Shown piece by piece: positions 1 to 7,835 of a stretch of DNA of 46,863 nt. The stretch lies in contig JAESUH010000056.1 of NCBI GenBank assembly GCA_016763155.1, positions 1 to 46,863 on the forward strand, given 5' to 3'. The DNA is from Rhizobiaceae bacterium. Lineage in GTDB: Bacteria > Pseudomonadota > Alphaproteobacteria > Rhizobiales > Rhizobiaceae. Both the position numbers and the translations under genes were made by a program. The notes below the pieces were generated by a model, which worked only from the letters and a program-made list of their open reading frames with translations, was not told where the DNA came from and made no database searches. Position 1 is the first letter of the stretch, and the number at the start of each line of letters is the position of its first letter.

Positions 1-110
1 TATCTGCGACCCTTTTGACCAAGGGTGGAAAGATTGTTCATCCGGCCTTTGCCCCCAAACCGGCAGCGCCGCGCAAAAGAACCCCCAAAAAAGCGGGAGA
101 AGCTAAATGA
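1..110 (+). CDS. pntA: NAD(P) transhydrogenase subunit alpha part 1 (PntAA), C-terminal end only
   Basis: Only the last 35 or so codons are inside the window, in the frame that ends with the TGA at 108-110. The readable tail includes the motif KGGKIVHPAF followed by a Pro/Ala/Lys-rich end (RKRTPKKAGEAK). PntAA carries the NAD(H)-binding domain I of the proton-pumping transhydrogenase and lies on the cytoplasmic side. The assignment rests mainly on position: the stop overlaps the start of pntAB (ATGA) and pntB follows, which is the usual order of the split alphaproteobacterial enzyme. The tail alone would be weak evidence. Confidence 0.8.
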   Translation, partial: SATLLTKGGKIVHPAFAPKPAAPRKRTPKKAGEAK

Positions 111-535
111 GTGATGGTCTATTCATTGCAACTGCAAGCGCGAAAACGCTTGCAGAGCAGGCCAGAGAAATTGCCGAACGGGCTGGAGCTCTAGCCGAAG
201 AGGCCGTTGCAATTGGAAGTGGCGGTGCAGCTGTCGCAACTGCGGGAATTGACCCGTTTGTTTTTCAATTGGCCATATTCGTTTTGACGATTTTTGTTGG
301 CTATTATGTCGTTTGGTCTGTAACGCCAGCGCTTCATACGCCGCTAATGGCGGTGACCAATGCTATATCTTCTGTGATCATCGTTGGAGCGCTGCTTGCA
401 ACGGGAATTCAGGCAGCAGGTTTTGCTGCAACCAGTTTCGGCTTCATTGCACTGGTGTTGGCGGCTGTGAATATTGTTGGCGGGTTCCTTGTGACCCAAC
501 GCATGCTTGCCATGTATAAGAAAAAAGAGCGGTAG
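107..535 (+). CDS. pntAB: Proton-translocating NAD(P) transhydrogenase subunit alpha part 2 (PntAB)
   Basis: This 142-residue membrane subunit forms part of the proton channel (domain II) of transhydrogenase, which uses proton-motive force to reduce NADP+ with NADH. An Ala/Glu-rich N-terminal stretch of about 45 residues, probably helical, is followed by three hydrophobic segments at about 49-70, 80-101 and 105-130 and a basic C-terminus (YKKKER). This is the expected layout for the separate PntA2 subunit. The start ATG at 107 overlaps the upstream pntAA stop, and pntB begins 8 bases after this stop, so the three genes are one operon. Confidence 0.93.
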   Translation: MSDGLFIATASAKTLAEQAREIAERAGALAEEAVAIGSGGAAVATAGIDPFVFQLAIFVLTIFVGYYVVWSVTPALHTPLMAVTNAISSVIIVGALLATGIQAAGFAATSFGFIALVLAAVNIVGGFLVTQRMLAMYKKKER

Positions 536-543
536 GAACTACA

Positions 544-1941
544 ATGGAAAATATTACCGCATTTTTATATCTGGTTTCCGGTGTCATGTTCATCATGGCA
601 TTGCGTGGCCTTTCTCACCCAACAACAAGCCGTCAGGGAAATATCTATGGCATGGTCGGTATGGCAATTGCCATTTTGACCACACTGGTATTGGCTGATC
701 CAAGTATCGGTGGCTGGGCGTTGATTCTGCTTGGTTTGGCCATTGGCGGTGGCGTTGGTGCCTATCTTGCAAAAAACATTGCTATGACATCCATGCCGCA
801 ATTGGTTGCGGCTTTCCATTCGCTGGTCGGATTGGCGGCGGTCATGGTTGCGGCTTCCGCGCTTTATGCACCGGAAGCTTTTGGAATTGGCACAATTGGC
901 CATATTCACGGGGCCAGTCTGTTTGAAATGACCCTTGGGGTGATCATTGGCGCGATAACTTTCACCGGGTCGGTCATTGCATTTGCCAAGCTGGATGGTC
1001 GCATGTCTGGCAAGCCGATCATGTTGCCTTTCAGGCATTTGATAAATGCATCTCTTGCATTGGCCATTGTTGTTTTAACAATCATTTTTGTGAACACTGA
1101 GAGCACATTCCTGTTCTGGGTTATTGCCTTTTTATCCTTTATTCTGGGTGTCCTGATCATCATTCCGATTGGTGGTGCGGATATGCCGGTCGTGGTTTCC
1201 ATGCTTAATTCATATTCTGGTTGGGCTGCCGCAGGTATTGGTTTCACATTGGGAAATTTTGCCCTCATTATTACCGGCGCCTTGGTTGGTTCCTCTGGTG
1301 CAATCCTTTCATATATCATGTGTAAAGCCATGAACCGCTCCTTCATTTCAGTTATTCTGGGTGGATTTGGCGGCGATGATGCTGCTTCTAGTGTTGATGA
1401 TGACGGGGTTGAGCGGAACGCAAAACTGGGCTCTGCCGAGGATGCTGCCTTCTTAATGAAGAATGCCGGCTCAGTTATCATCGTGCCAGGATATGGCATG
1501 GCAGTTGCGCAAGCACAGCATTCCCTTCGTGAGTTGGGCGATAGGCTCAAGGAAGAAGGCGTGGACGTTAAATATGCGATCCATCCTGTGGCAGGTCGTA
1601 TGCCCGGCCACATGAATGTGCTTTTGGCTGAAGCCAATGTGCCATATGACGAAGTTTTTGAATTGGAAGATATCAATTCTGATTTTTCTCAGGCTGACGT
1701 TGTTTATGTGATTGGTGCAAATGATGTGACCAATCCGGCAGCGCGGGATGACCCAACTTCTCCGATTTATGGTATGCCGATCCTTGAAGTGGATAAGGCA
1801 AAAACCTGCCTGTTTGTTAAGCGCTCACTTTCTCCTGGCTATGCCGGTATCGACAATTCATTGTTTTACAATGAAGCCACAATGATGCTTTTGGGGGATG
1901 CCAAAAAGATGACGGATAACATCGTCAAGGCATTGGAATAG
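544..1941 (+). CDS. pntB: NAD(P) transhydrogenase subunit beta (PntB)
   Basis: This is a full-length beta subunit of 465 residues. Residues 1 to about 265 are a run of hydrophobic helices (domain II, the proton channel). Residues from about 285 are the soluble NADP(H)-binding domain III. Family motifs visible are PGYGMAVAQAQ at about 314-324, GANDVTNPAA at about 390, and the KRSLSPGYAGIDN loop near the C-terminus that covers the bound nucleotide. It is the last gene of the pnt operon and is followed by a hairpin at 1948-1974. The enzyme supplies NADPH in the inner membrane. Confidence 0.96.
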   Translation: MENITAFLYLVSGVMFIMALRGLSHPTTSRQGNIYGMVGMAIAILTTLVLADPSIGGWALILLGLAIGGGVGAYLAKNIAMTSMPQLVAAFHSLVGLAAVMVAASALYAPEAFGIGTIGHIHGASLFEMTLGVIIGAITFTGSVIAFAKLDGRMSGKPIMLPFRHLINASLALAIVVLTIIFVNTESTFLFWVIAFLSFILGVLIIIPIGGADMPVVVSMLNSYSGWAAAGIGFTLGNFALIITGALVGSSGAILSYIMCKAMNRSFISVILGGFGGDDAASSVDDDGVERNAKLGSAEDAAFLMKNAGSVIIVPGYGMAVAQAQHSLRELGDRLKEEGVDVKYAIHPVAGRMPGHMNVLLAEANVPYDEVFELEDINSDFSQADVVYVIGANDVTNPAARDDPTSPIYGMPILEVDKAKTCLFVKRSLSPGYAGIDNSLFYNEATMMLLGDAKKMTDNIVKALE

Positions 1942-1947
1942 TTCCGA

Positions 1948-1974
1948 CCCCGGTGTTTTTATAAAATGCCGGGG
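1948..1974 (+). terminator. Hairpin downstream of pntB
   Basis: A 12-bp stem pairs 1948-1959 with 1963-1974 around a 3-base loop. It starts CCCCGG and ends CCGGGG, with two G-T wobbles in the middle. It lies just after the pntB stop in the convergent gap to rcdA. No T tract follows on either strand, so it may be an RNA-stabilising or Rho-assisted end rather than a classic intrinsic terminator. Confidence 0.5.
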
Positions 1975-2131
1975 CTGGATGCCTCACCTTATCATGCTCG
2001 ACATATCTCATCATGCCGGACATACGTCCGTGGCCAAGCGAATGCTGCTTAGGTCATAAAAATGTTTGGGAAACCTACAAAGGAAAGTTGGGGCAAGCTT
2101 TGGTGTGCCGCAAAGCTATTATAAAAAGTCT

Positions 2132-2641
2132 CTAACTTAACCGTCTTGCGCCAAAGGCGGTTGATAGCAGGTCAATTTGTTGACTGATTGGGTTGCTGGC
2201 ATTGCCATCCTGAACTTGGCGTTCACCGTATAATTCGGTGTCGAGCTTGCGCACGCGGCTTTGTAGCGTAATGCTTTTCAACACGAGGTCTTTGAAATCT
2301 TCAGGCAAAAGGCTCCAGGATTCATTGTCTATAGGTGCTTTTGAAGCCTCAAGCACGACTTTTTTCTTCTCATCAAGAAGCTGTTCGCGCGTCATTTCAC
2401 CTTCATTGGCAGCGCGTTGCAATAATAACCATGAGGCCAGTTGCATCAAGCGTGTGGTCAGGCGCATGGATTCAGCGCCATAAAATAAAGCTGCAGATTG
2501 GGGTAGAGTTTTTGCAGCCTTGCGGCCTGGTCCGTCCAGATAGGACGCACTGTTTTCTACCAAAGACATGCCATCATCAAATAGGGTTTTGTACCTGTCT
2601 GAATAGGCAAACCGTTCCGCCAGATTTATTGTGTTTACCAA
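2132..2641 (-). CDS. rcdA: RcdA-like protein of the DUF1465 family (CtrA degradation adaptor family)
   Basis: The protein has 169 residues and matches the DUF1465 family, to which Caulobacter RcdA belongs. The recognisable core is FDDGMSLVENSASYLDGPGR followed by the ESMRLTTRLMQLASWLL helix and RAANEGEM. In Caulobacter RcdA helps deliver the master regulator CtrA to the ClpXP protease at the G1-S transition; that the same holds here is inferred from the family. It is predicted soluble and mostly helical. It is a single gene on the minus strand, convergent with pntB. An intrinsic terminator at 2855-2880 on the same strand isolates it from upstream transcription. The gap upstream of it holds a CtrA box. 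Confidence 0.85.
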   Translation of the reverse strand: MVNTINLAERFAYSDRYKTLFDDGMSLVENSASYLDGPGRKAAKTLPQSAALFYGAESMRLTTRLMQLASWLLLQRAANEGEMTREQLLDEKKKVVLEASKAPIDNESWSLLPEDFKDLVLKSITLQSRVRKLDTELYGERQVQDGNASNPISQQIDLLSTAFGARRLS

Positions 2642-2854
2642 AATCTTAATCCCGCTGCACTGAGGTTTTGTTATTTCAGATGATCTGTATTGATTGTTTT
2701 TAGTATACCAGAGGCTTTTGGTAAAGCTATGGGCTGTTAAAAAGCAGGAAATTGAGAGATTTCTGATGAATTAATTCAGGCTTGGTTAACCGATTTGGAG
2801 TTGAAAACCTGATTGTTCTCAATGACAACGGCAAAATAATTGCAAAGACATGGC

Positions 2855-2880
2855 AAAAAAAAGAGCCGCAAAGCGGCTCT
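2855..2880 (-). terminator. Intrinsic terminator on the minus strand
   Basis: A perfect 8-bp stem, AGAGCCGC (2862-2869) with GCGGCTCT (2873-2880), has a 3-base loop. Read on the minus strand it is followed by eight T residues (2855-2862 on the plus strand are all A). It cannot belong to trcR, which is on the other strand, and it lies upstream of rcdA. It must therefore end a minus-strand transcript that begins between here and trcR. Confidence 0.85.
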
Positions 2881-2941
2881 GAAGTTGACAGGGAGGTTCA
2901 AACTAGTGGGTAGACCATCTAGGTTGAAATCCAGAAAACTG
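2855..2941 (-). ncRNA. Candidate small RNA with CtrA box upstream and exposed CCTCCC
   Basis: This is a prediction from sequence structure. On the minus strand, a transcript starting about 35 bases from the centre of the CtrA box would begin near 2941 and end at the terminator at 2855, giving about 87 nt. It folds into CCAG-tttt-CTGG (2931-2942), then a stem pairing CTAG and TGG with CCACTAG around one bulged base (2903-2922). An apparently unpaired linker with CCTCCC (2891-2896, GGGAGG on plus) comes next, then the terminator hairpin. No convincing reading frame exists inside. Unpaired CCUCC motifs are typical of alphaproteobacterial small RNAs that bind Shine-Dalgarno sequences. The exact 5' end is inferred, and I cannot match it to a named RNA family. 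Confidence 0.45.
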
Positions 2942-2968
2942 GAATACATAATTAATGACCCATAAAGC

Positions 2969-2983
2969 TTAACTGAGGGTTAA
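2969..2983. promoter_or_regulatory. Perfect CtrA box (TTAA-N7-TTAA)
   Basis: The sequence TTAA-CTGAGGG-TTAA matches the published CtrA consensus TTAA-N7-TTAA exactly. On the minus strand it is preceded by a further overlapping half-site, TAACCATTAACC. It sits between rcdA (minus) and trcR (plus), both of cell-cycle families. Placed near -35 it could drive the minus-strand small RNA candidate, with an AT-rich -10 region around 2946-2956, or trcR in the other direction. Binding itself is not shown. Confidence 0.6.
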
Positions 2984-3047
2984 TGGTTACCAGAAAGTTT
3001 GAATGTTGTTATTTACGTGTGTTGCTCTCATGCTTTTTTGATTAAGC

Positions 3048-3176
3048 ATTTGCCATGTTGCTAGCAAATGGCTATGAAAGGGCTAATTCCCACACATTGT
3101 GGCCCTACTTTCCCGAAAGGGAGCCCCCCAAAACCCGGGCGGGCAAACACTAGAACTTTATTCAGGAGATCCTGCC
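3048..3176 (+). promoter_or_regulatory. Structured 5' leader of trcR with a hairpin over the ribosome-binding site
   Basis: The 130 bases before trcR contain several possible stems. CATTTGC (3048-3054) pairs with GCAAATG (3064-3070), GGGC (3080-3083) pairs with GCCC (3102-3105), TCCC-gaaa-GGGA lies near 3111, and a GC-rich stem lies around 3123-3144. Finally CAGG-agat-CCTG (3163-3174) encloses the Shine-Dalgarno AGGAG (3164-3168), which is 8 bases before the ATG. Such a leader could tune translation. It does not match a riboswitch class I recognise. Confidence 0.35.
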
Positions 3177-3854
3177 ATGGCCAAAGTGCCTCTAATGCCA
3201 AAAGCAACCGCAGTATGGCTTGTTGACAATACTTCTTTGACATTTGACCAGATTGCTGAATTTTGCGCGCTTCACCCTCTGGAAGTTCGTGCCATTGCCG
3301 ATGGCGAGAGTGCCCAGGGTATTAAGGGTATGGACCCGATTTCAGCAGGACAGCTTTCTCGTGATGAGTTGGATAAAGCACAGGCTGATAGCAACCATCG
3401 TATGCATGTTGCTGAGCCGAAGGTTATTGTTCCTCCGTTGAAACGCAAGGGCCCACGTTATACACCGCTATCCAAACGGCAGGATCGCCCCAATGCAATT
3501 TTGTGGTTGGTGCGTAATCACCCTGAGTTGAAGGATAGTCAGATTATTCGTCTGGTGGGAACAACTAAAAATACCATTGAAGCGGTTCGTGAACGCACCC
3601 ATTGGAACTCGGCCAATCTGGCGCCGATGGATCCCGTAACTCTTGGTATTTGTACTCAAATTGCGATGGATTTCGAAGTTAACAAAGCTGCTAAATGGGC
3701 ACCAAAACCTGTAGAAACACCGGAAGAAGAGAAAGTGCAATTGCTTCCAGCTGGTGAGACCCAAGGGTACCGAGCTCCTACCGTGGAAAAAGTAGAAGCT
3801 GTTGATGCGGATTCTGTTTTTGCGAATTTTGCTAAGACTGAAAAATCTGAATAG
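3177..3854 (+). CDS. trcR: Cell-cycle transcriptional regulator TrcR-like protein (DUF1013)
   Basis: This 225-residue protein belongs to the DUF1013 family, now annotated as the cell-cycle regulator TrcR. The sequence contains two related halves. Residues 14-60 (WLVDN..., FDQIAEFCAL, GMDPI) and 110-161 (WLVRN..., DSQIIRLVG, PMDPV) both look like helix-turn-helix units separated by a basic linker. The tail from about 175 is acidic and proline-rich. The start at ATG 3177 is chosen because AGGAG lies 8 bases upstream and the family begins MAKVPLMPKATAVWLV. An in-frame GTG at 3099 would add 26 residues unlike the family. It is a single gene ended by a strong terminator, and a CtrA box lies about 200 bases upstream. 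Confidence 0.87.
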   Translation: MAKVPLMPKATAVWLVDNTSLTFDQIAEFCALHPLEVRAIADGESAQGIKGMDPISAGQLSRDELDKAQADSNHRMHVAEPKVIVPPLKRKGPRYTPLSKRQDRPNAILWLVRNHPELKDSQIIRLVGTTKNTIEAVRERTHWNSANLAPMDPVTLGICTQIAMDFEVNKAAKWAPKPVETPEEEKVQLLPAGETQGYRAPTVEKVEAVDADSVFANFAKTEKSE

Positions 3855-3887
3855 AATTTTCCTGCAAATATTGGGGTTTCCCCATAT

Positions 3888-3975
3888 GACCCAGGCGGCT
3901 TTGCGTCGTCTTGGGTAATTGCTTAGAATATTTTCGCGATTATCTGAACCGCGAAAACGTTCTAAGCTTTTTTTT
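3888..3975 (+). terminator. Double hairpin and strong intrinsic terminator of trcR
   Basis: The first stem starts ACCCAGGCGGC and pairs with a sequence ending TTGGGT (about 3888-3917). The second is a long stem: 3921-3938 pairs with 3950-3967 over 18 positions with only one mismatch and one wobble. Eight T residues follow (3968-3975). The T tract is only on the plus-strand side, so it ends trcR and not prpE. Confidence 0.85.
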
Positions 3976-4034
3976 GAACACTTCTTATTCGAAAACCGGC
4001 CGCCACTTTTCGGGAAGTATTCTAGAAATAGGTG

Positions 4035-5945
4035 CTAATTCTTGATAATTCCTTTGGCCTTTAGGACTTCGGTGATTTCATCCAAAATTTCAGGGTCATC
4101 AATGGTTGCGGGCATTTTCCACTCTATGCCGTCTGCGATTTTTTGCATGGTTCCCCGCAAAATTTTGCCGGATCTGGTTTTGGGTAATCTTGGAACAGAC
4201 ATTACCAATTTGAAGGCGGCAACCGCGCCGATCTTCTCGCGAACAAGGGCGATGATTTCTTTTTCAATCTCTTCTTCGCTGCGCTCAACGCCTGCATTGA
4301 GAATGTAAAAACCGCAAGGAAGTTGGCCCTTCAGCTTGTCTTCAATGCCAATCACGGCGCATTCCGCCACATCTTTATGAGCGGCGACAATTTCTTCCAT
4401 ACCGCCGGTAGATAGGCGGTGGCCAGCTACATTGATGATGTCATCGGTTCTGGCCATAATGAAGAGATATCCATCTTCATCCACATAGCCCGCATCAGCC
4501 GTTTTATAGTATCCGGGAAATTCTTCCAGATAGGCTTGGTTGAAGCGCTCCTCAGCATTCCACAAGGTGGGGAAGCAACAAGGCGGCATTGGTAATTTTA
4601 AAACTACATTGCCCAGTTCGCCAGCTTCTAGTGGATGGCCTTCATCGCTTAAAATTTGCACGTCATATCCGGGCATTGGCACGCAAGATGAACCGTATTT
4701 AACCGGTAACTTGCCAAGACCTATAGGATTGCCTGCAATGGTCCAGCCAGTTTCTGTCTGCCACCAATGATCAATAACGGGTACGCCAAGATGTTTTTCT
4801 GCCCATTGTATGGTGTCAGGGTCGGCCCGTTCGCCAGCCAGAAACAGGGTGCGGAATTTGGATAGATCATAATTGGCCAGTAATTTGGCTTCTGGATCAT
4901 CGCGTTTGATGGCGCGAAATGCTGTGGGAGCGGTGAAAAGGGCTACCACATTATGTTCTTCAATTACTCGCCAGAACGCGCCTGCATCAGGTGTTCCAAC
5001 CGGTTTGCCTTCGTAAAGAATGGACGTGCTGCCTTGAAGCAGCGGGCCGTAGACGATGTAGGAATGGCCAACGACCCAACCAACATCGGAAGCTGCCCAG
5101 AAAACCTCACCGGGGTTTACATCGTAGATTGCTTTCATGGACCATTTTAGCGCAACCATGTGGCCGCCATTGTCGCGAACAACGCCCTTGGGTTCTCCGG
5201 TAGTGCCTGATGTATAAAGGACATACAGCGGATCGGTGGCGGCGACGGGTTCGCAGGCAATCTGGGTGCTAGCGGAACGGGTGCGGTCGGTTTCTGTTTT
5301 ATAATCGAAATCGCGCCCGTCAATCAGGTCACAAACCTGTTTTTCGCGCTGTAATATCAGGTTTGCAAGGGGCTTTTCGTCTGAAATTTCAATGGCTTCA
5401 TCCAGCAATGGCTTATAGGCGATGACACGGTTCGGCTCTATGCCGCAAGAAGCCGAGATGATAACTTTGGGAGAGGAATCGTTAATTCTAACCGCCAGTT
5501 CGGCAGGTGCAAATCCGCCAAAAACCACGGAGTGGATAGCGCCTAAACGAGCGCAGGCCAACATTGAGATGGCTGCCTCTGGAACCATTGGCATATAGAT
5601 TAAAACCACATCCCCTTTGCCGACGCCTTTTTCCTTCAAAACAGCTGCAAGGGCCTGCACTTCAACAAGCAACTTACCATAGGTGTAGGTGCGCTTGGAG
5701 TCGGTAATCGGGCTGTCATAAATGAACGCTAATTGGTCCGCACGGCCATTTTCCACATGGCGGTCAACACAATTATAACAGGTGTTGCAGGTGGCGCCCG
5801 GAAACCATCGCCCATAGGCACCTAAAGTTTCATCAAAGACCTTATCCCATTTGGAATACCAGTCGATCTCTTCAGCTGCCTTTGCCCAAAAGCCCTGGGG
5901 GTCATTTTTCCAGTCAGCGTAAATTTCGTGATAGGTTGAATTCAT
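4035..5945 (-). CDS. prpE: Propionyl-CoA synthetase (PrpE), acetyl-CoA synthetase family
   Basis: This 636-residue acyl-CoA synthetase makes propionyl-CoA from propionate, ATP and CoA through an acyl-AMP intermediate. The AMP-binding motif YTSGTTGEPKG is at 244-254, WWQTETGW at 394-401, and the acetylatable catalytic lysine is Lys594 in TRSGKILRG. The stretch GGFAPAELAVRI (143-154), SASCGIEP and the overall length fit PrpE better than acetyl-CoA synthetase Acs, which is usually somewhat longer. Acetate use as a side activity is possible. The start overlaps the upstream SGNH hydrolase stop by 4 bases (ATGA), so the two are co-transcribed. The enzyme is cytoplasmic. Confidence 0.85.
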   Translation of the reverse strand: MNSTYHEIYADWKNDPQGFWAKAAEEIDWYSKWDKVFDETLGAYGRWFPGATCNTCYNCVDRHVENGRADQLAFIYDSPITDSKRTYTYGKLLVEVQALAAVLKEKGVGKGDVVLIYMPMVPEAAISMLACARLGAIHSVVFGGFAPAELAVRINDSSPKVIISASCGIEPNRVIAYKPLLDEAIEISDEKPLANLILQREKQVCDLIDGRDFDYKTETDRTRSASTQIACEPVAATDPLYVLYTSGTTGEPKGVVRDNGGHMVALKWSMKAIYDVNPGEVFWAASDVGWVVGHSYIVYGPLLQGSTSILYEGKPVGTPDAGAFWRVIEEHNVVALFTAPTAFRAIKRDDPEAKLLANYDLSKFRTLFLAGERADPDTIQWAEKHLGVPVIDHWWQTETGWTIAGNPIGLGKLPVKYGSSCVPMPGYDVQILSDEGHPLEAGELGNVVLKLPMPPCCFPTLWNAEERFNQAYLEEFPGYYKTADAGYVDEDGYLFIMARTDDIINVAGHRLSTGGMEEIVAAHKDVAECAVIGIEDKLKGQLPCGFYILNAGVERSEEEIEKEIIALVREKIGAVAAFKLVMSVPRLPKTRSGKILRGTMQKIADGIEWKMPATIDDPEILDEITEVLKAKGIIKN

Positions 5946-6697
5946 TTTGACGCCCTTTTTGTTTGGGTGGTGGATGATTGTTCAATTGTCAGGATGTAAC
6001 CTGCAAGCTCGTCTGCCCAACGCTCATATCCCAATGAGCTGGCATGAAAACCATCGCGGGCAAAGTTTTCCGAGATGACTTTCCATTTGGATTTGGGAGC
6101 AAAGGCTCCGCGTTCATTGCAAAGGATTTTTCCGTTGCGATCTATGATACGTGAACGAATACTCAGGATTTTATTTAACGGATTTGGCAATGCCGGTACT
6201 TGTCCCAAATCAATAACCCCGCCCCAGATGATTTGGGCGTGGGGAAACCTTGCCTGAAGAGCATATAGGAGGGTGCCGAATTCTTTGCAGAACCGTTTGC
6301 CTGAATGGAAATTCTTGGCATCATTGGTGCCGATATTTAGGGAAATATAGTCATATTCTTCGCGTGCTAGATTTGGCACCACATGATCACGCAATGCACC
6401 GGCTGTAGCGCTGTTATTGCCACAAATATGAACGGTGACCGGTCGTTTGGATTTCTCGTTGAGTATTCTCAACAAATGCCCGCCAAGGCTATCTTCGGCG
6501 GTATCAACTCCGACACCAGCGGCTGAAGAATCGCCGACAACCATAACCCGGAGAGGTGTGCCCTTGCCCTTTATGTGAGAAGTTTTCTCAAGATCGGGCG
6601 GTTCCATGCGCTCGGTTCGTTTGCGAACTGCCAGTCCCTGCCAGACATAAACCGGCAGGGCTAACCAACTGAAATAGGATTCCGTTTTTGTGACCAT
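5942..6697 (-). CDS. SGNH/GDSL-family hydrolase
   Basis: This 251-residue esterase-like protein has the SGNH blocks in order. The nucleophile Ser57 is in GDSSAAGVG (55-63), the oxyanion Asn of block III is in GTNDAKN (123-129), and the DxxH pair Asp215/His218 is in DGFHASSLGYERW. A Gly-Asn pair at 93-94 fits block II. A short hydrophobic patch at 9-22 may be a membrane anchor, but no cleavage site is clear. The substrate is unknown; lipid, acyl-CoA, or acetylated sugar are all possible. Its coupling to prpE (stop-start overlap) suggests a link to acyl-group metabolism, such as release of an acid that PrpE activates, but this is inference. Confidence 0.8.
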   Translation of the reverse strand: MVTKTESYFSWLALPVYVWQGLAVRKRTERMEPPDLEKTSHIKGKGTPLRVMVVGDSSAAGVGVDTAEDSLGGHLLRILNEKSKRPVTVHICGNNSATAGALRDHVVPNLAREEYDYISLNIGTNDAKNFHSGKRFCKEFGTLLYALQARFPHAQIIWGGVIDLGQVPALPNPLNKILSIRSRIIDRNGKILCNERGAFAPKSKWKVISENFARDGFHASSLGYERWADELAGYILTIEQSSTTQTKRASK

Positions 6698-6799
6698 AAA
6701 TCAGACTAGAATACAATCTGAAATGTGGAAACGATTTTCACCAGATTGCAGGTAAATACTTAGTATTAGAGTGGCAGATCTTTGGGTAAGAACCAGCGC

Positions 6800-7717
6800 C
6801 TAATTATAAATATCAATTACCTTGCCCAGCATATCACAGGCATCATCCATACTTCTCTGGAACGAATTACGGCCAATAATAGAACCGTTGCCGCCGCCTG
6901 CTAGGATTGATTTAGCATCGTCAAATACTGCATCAGCGCCTTTTTTGCCGCCGCCTGAGAAGACAACCATGCGTTTTCCTGCAAAGGCACATTGTTTGAT
7001 ATGGGCAACCCGCTCGGCAGCGGTGCTTGTGGCGATGCCGTTATCTGCGTAGTTGGCTTTGGCTTTTTCGTCTTTGAAGTGATCGCCCGGAATTTTTACT
7101 TTGATGATGTGAGCGCCTAAAAGTGCAGCCATGTGCGTTGCATAAGCGATGACATCAACAGCAGTTTCATCAGCAGCTTTCAGATCGCCACCGCGGGGAT
7201 AGGACCAAAGCACTGTAGCAATGCCGTGAGATTTTGCTTCTGAAATCAGTTCCTTGACCTCTTCCATCATGTCGTAGGATTTTTCTGAACCCGGATACAT
7301 GGTGAAGCCGATTGCGGATGCGCCAATGCGAATGGCATCCTGCACATTGCCTGTGAGGGCCTGATCCTTCGGTGAACCGGCAGGAAATAGGCCGTTGGCA
7401 TTGTTGAGTTTTAGAATAAGCGGTATTTGACCAGCAAATGTATCAGCACCGGTTTCAAGCAGACCGAGGGGGGCAGCGAATGCGTTCAACTGTGCTTTCA
7501 ATGCGAGCTTATAAAGATAATGGGGGTCATAGGCAGCCGGGTTTGGTGCAAAACTTGCAGCAGGTCCGTGCTCATAGCCCTGATCTACGGGAAGGATAAC
7601 CATTTTCCCTGTACCAGCCAGACGGCCAGTATTTAGCATTCTATATAAATTGGCTTTAGTGCCGGGATTATCGGATTCGTAATTGGCAAGAATAGATCGG
7701 ATTATGTCGCTGCTCAT
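6800..7717 (-). CDS. fbaB: Class I fructose-bisphosphate aldolase, DhnA type
   Basis: This 305-residue aldolase cleaves or forms fructose 1,6-bisphosphate through a Schiff base. VDQGYEHGP at 44-52, the probable Schiff-base Lys206 in AHIIKVKIPG, and the phosphate-binding FSGGGKKG (253-260) and GRNSFQR near 282 place it in the DhnA/archaeal class I family. It is not the class II zinc enzyme often found in proteobacterial Calvin clusters. It lies downstream of tkt-gap-pgk on the same strand but is separated from pgk by an oppositely oriented P450, so it needs its own promoter in the 7718-7944 gap. Confidence 0.92.
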   Translation of the reverse strand: MSSDIIRSILANYESDNPGTKANLYRMLNTGRLAGTGKMVILPVDQGYEHGPAASFAPNPAAYDPHYLYKLALKAQLNAFAAPLGLLETGADTFAGQIPLILKLNNANGLFPAGSPKDQALTGNVQDAIRIGASAIGFTMYPGSEKSYDMMEEVKELISEAKSHGIATVLWSYPRGGDLKAADETAVDVIAYATHMAALLGAHIIKVKIPGDHFKDEKAKANYADNGIATSTAAERVAHIKQCAFAGKRMVVFSGGGKKGADAVFDDAKSILAGGGNGSIIGRNSFQRSMDDACDMLGKVIDIYN

Positions 7718-7835
7718 TGGAATATCCTTGAAACATCAAATAGGTGAATTGGAGAACCATGGATTGATCCTCTCCATTTGCCCTATATATGCGCGAGGAT
7801 TGATTGGCTGACAATTGCTACTATCTAATACGAAC

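Noticed and set aside
906-1676. 256-codon open frame antisense to pntB
   Set aside because: It is a shadow of a well-supported gene; its protein is low-complexity and has no domain.
2987-3031. Short minus-strand reading frame of 14 codons ending in Trp, possible leader peptide
   Set aside because: It has no ribosome site, a single Trp and no tryptophan genes nearby; the TTAA-rich sequence is better explained by the CtrA box region.
3099-3176. N-terminal extension of TrcR from a GTG start
   Set aside because: The added 26 residues come from a hairpin-rich leader and do not fit the family; the ATG at 3177 has a good ribosome site.
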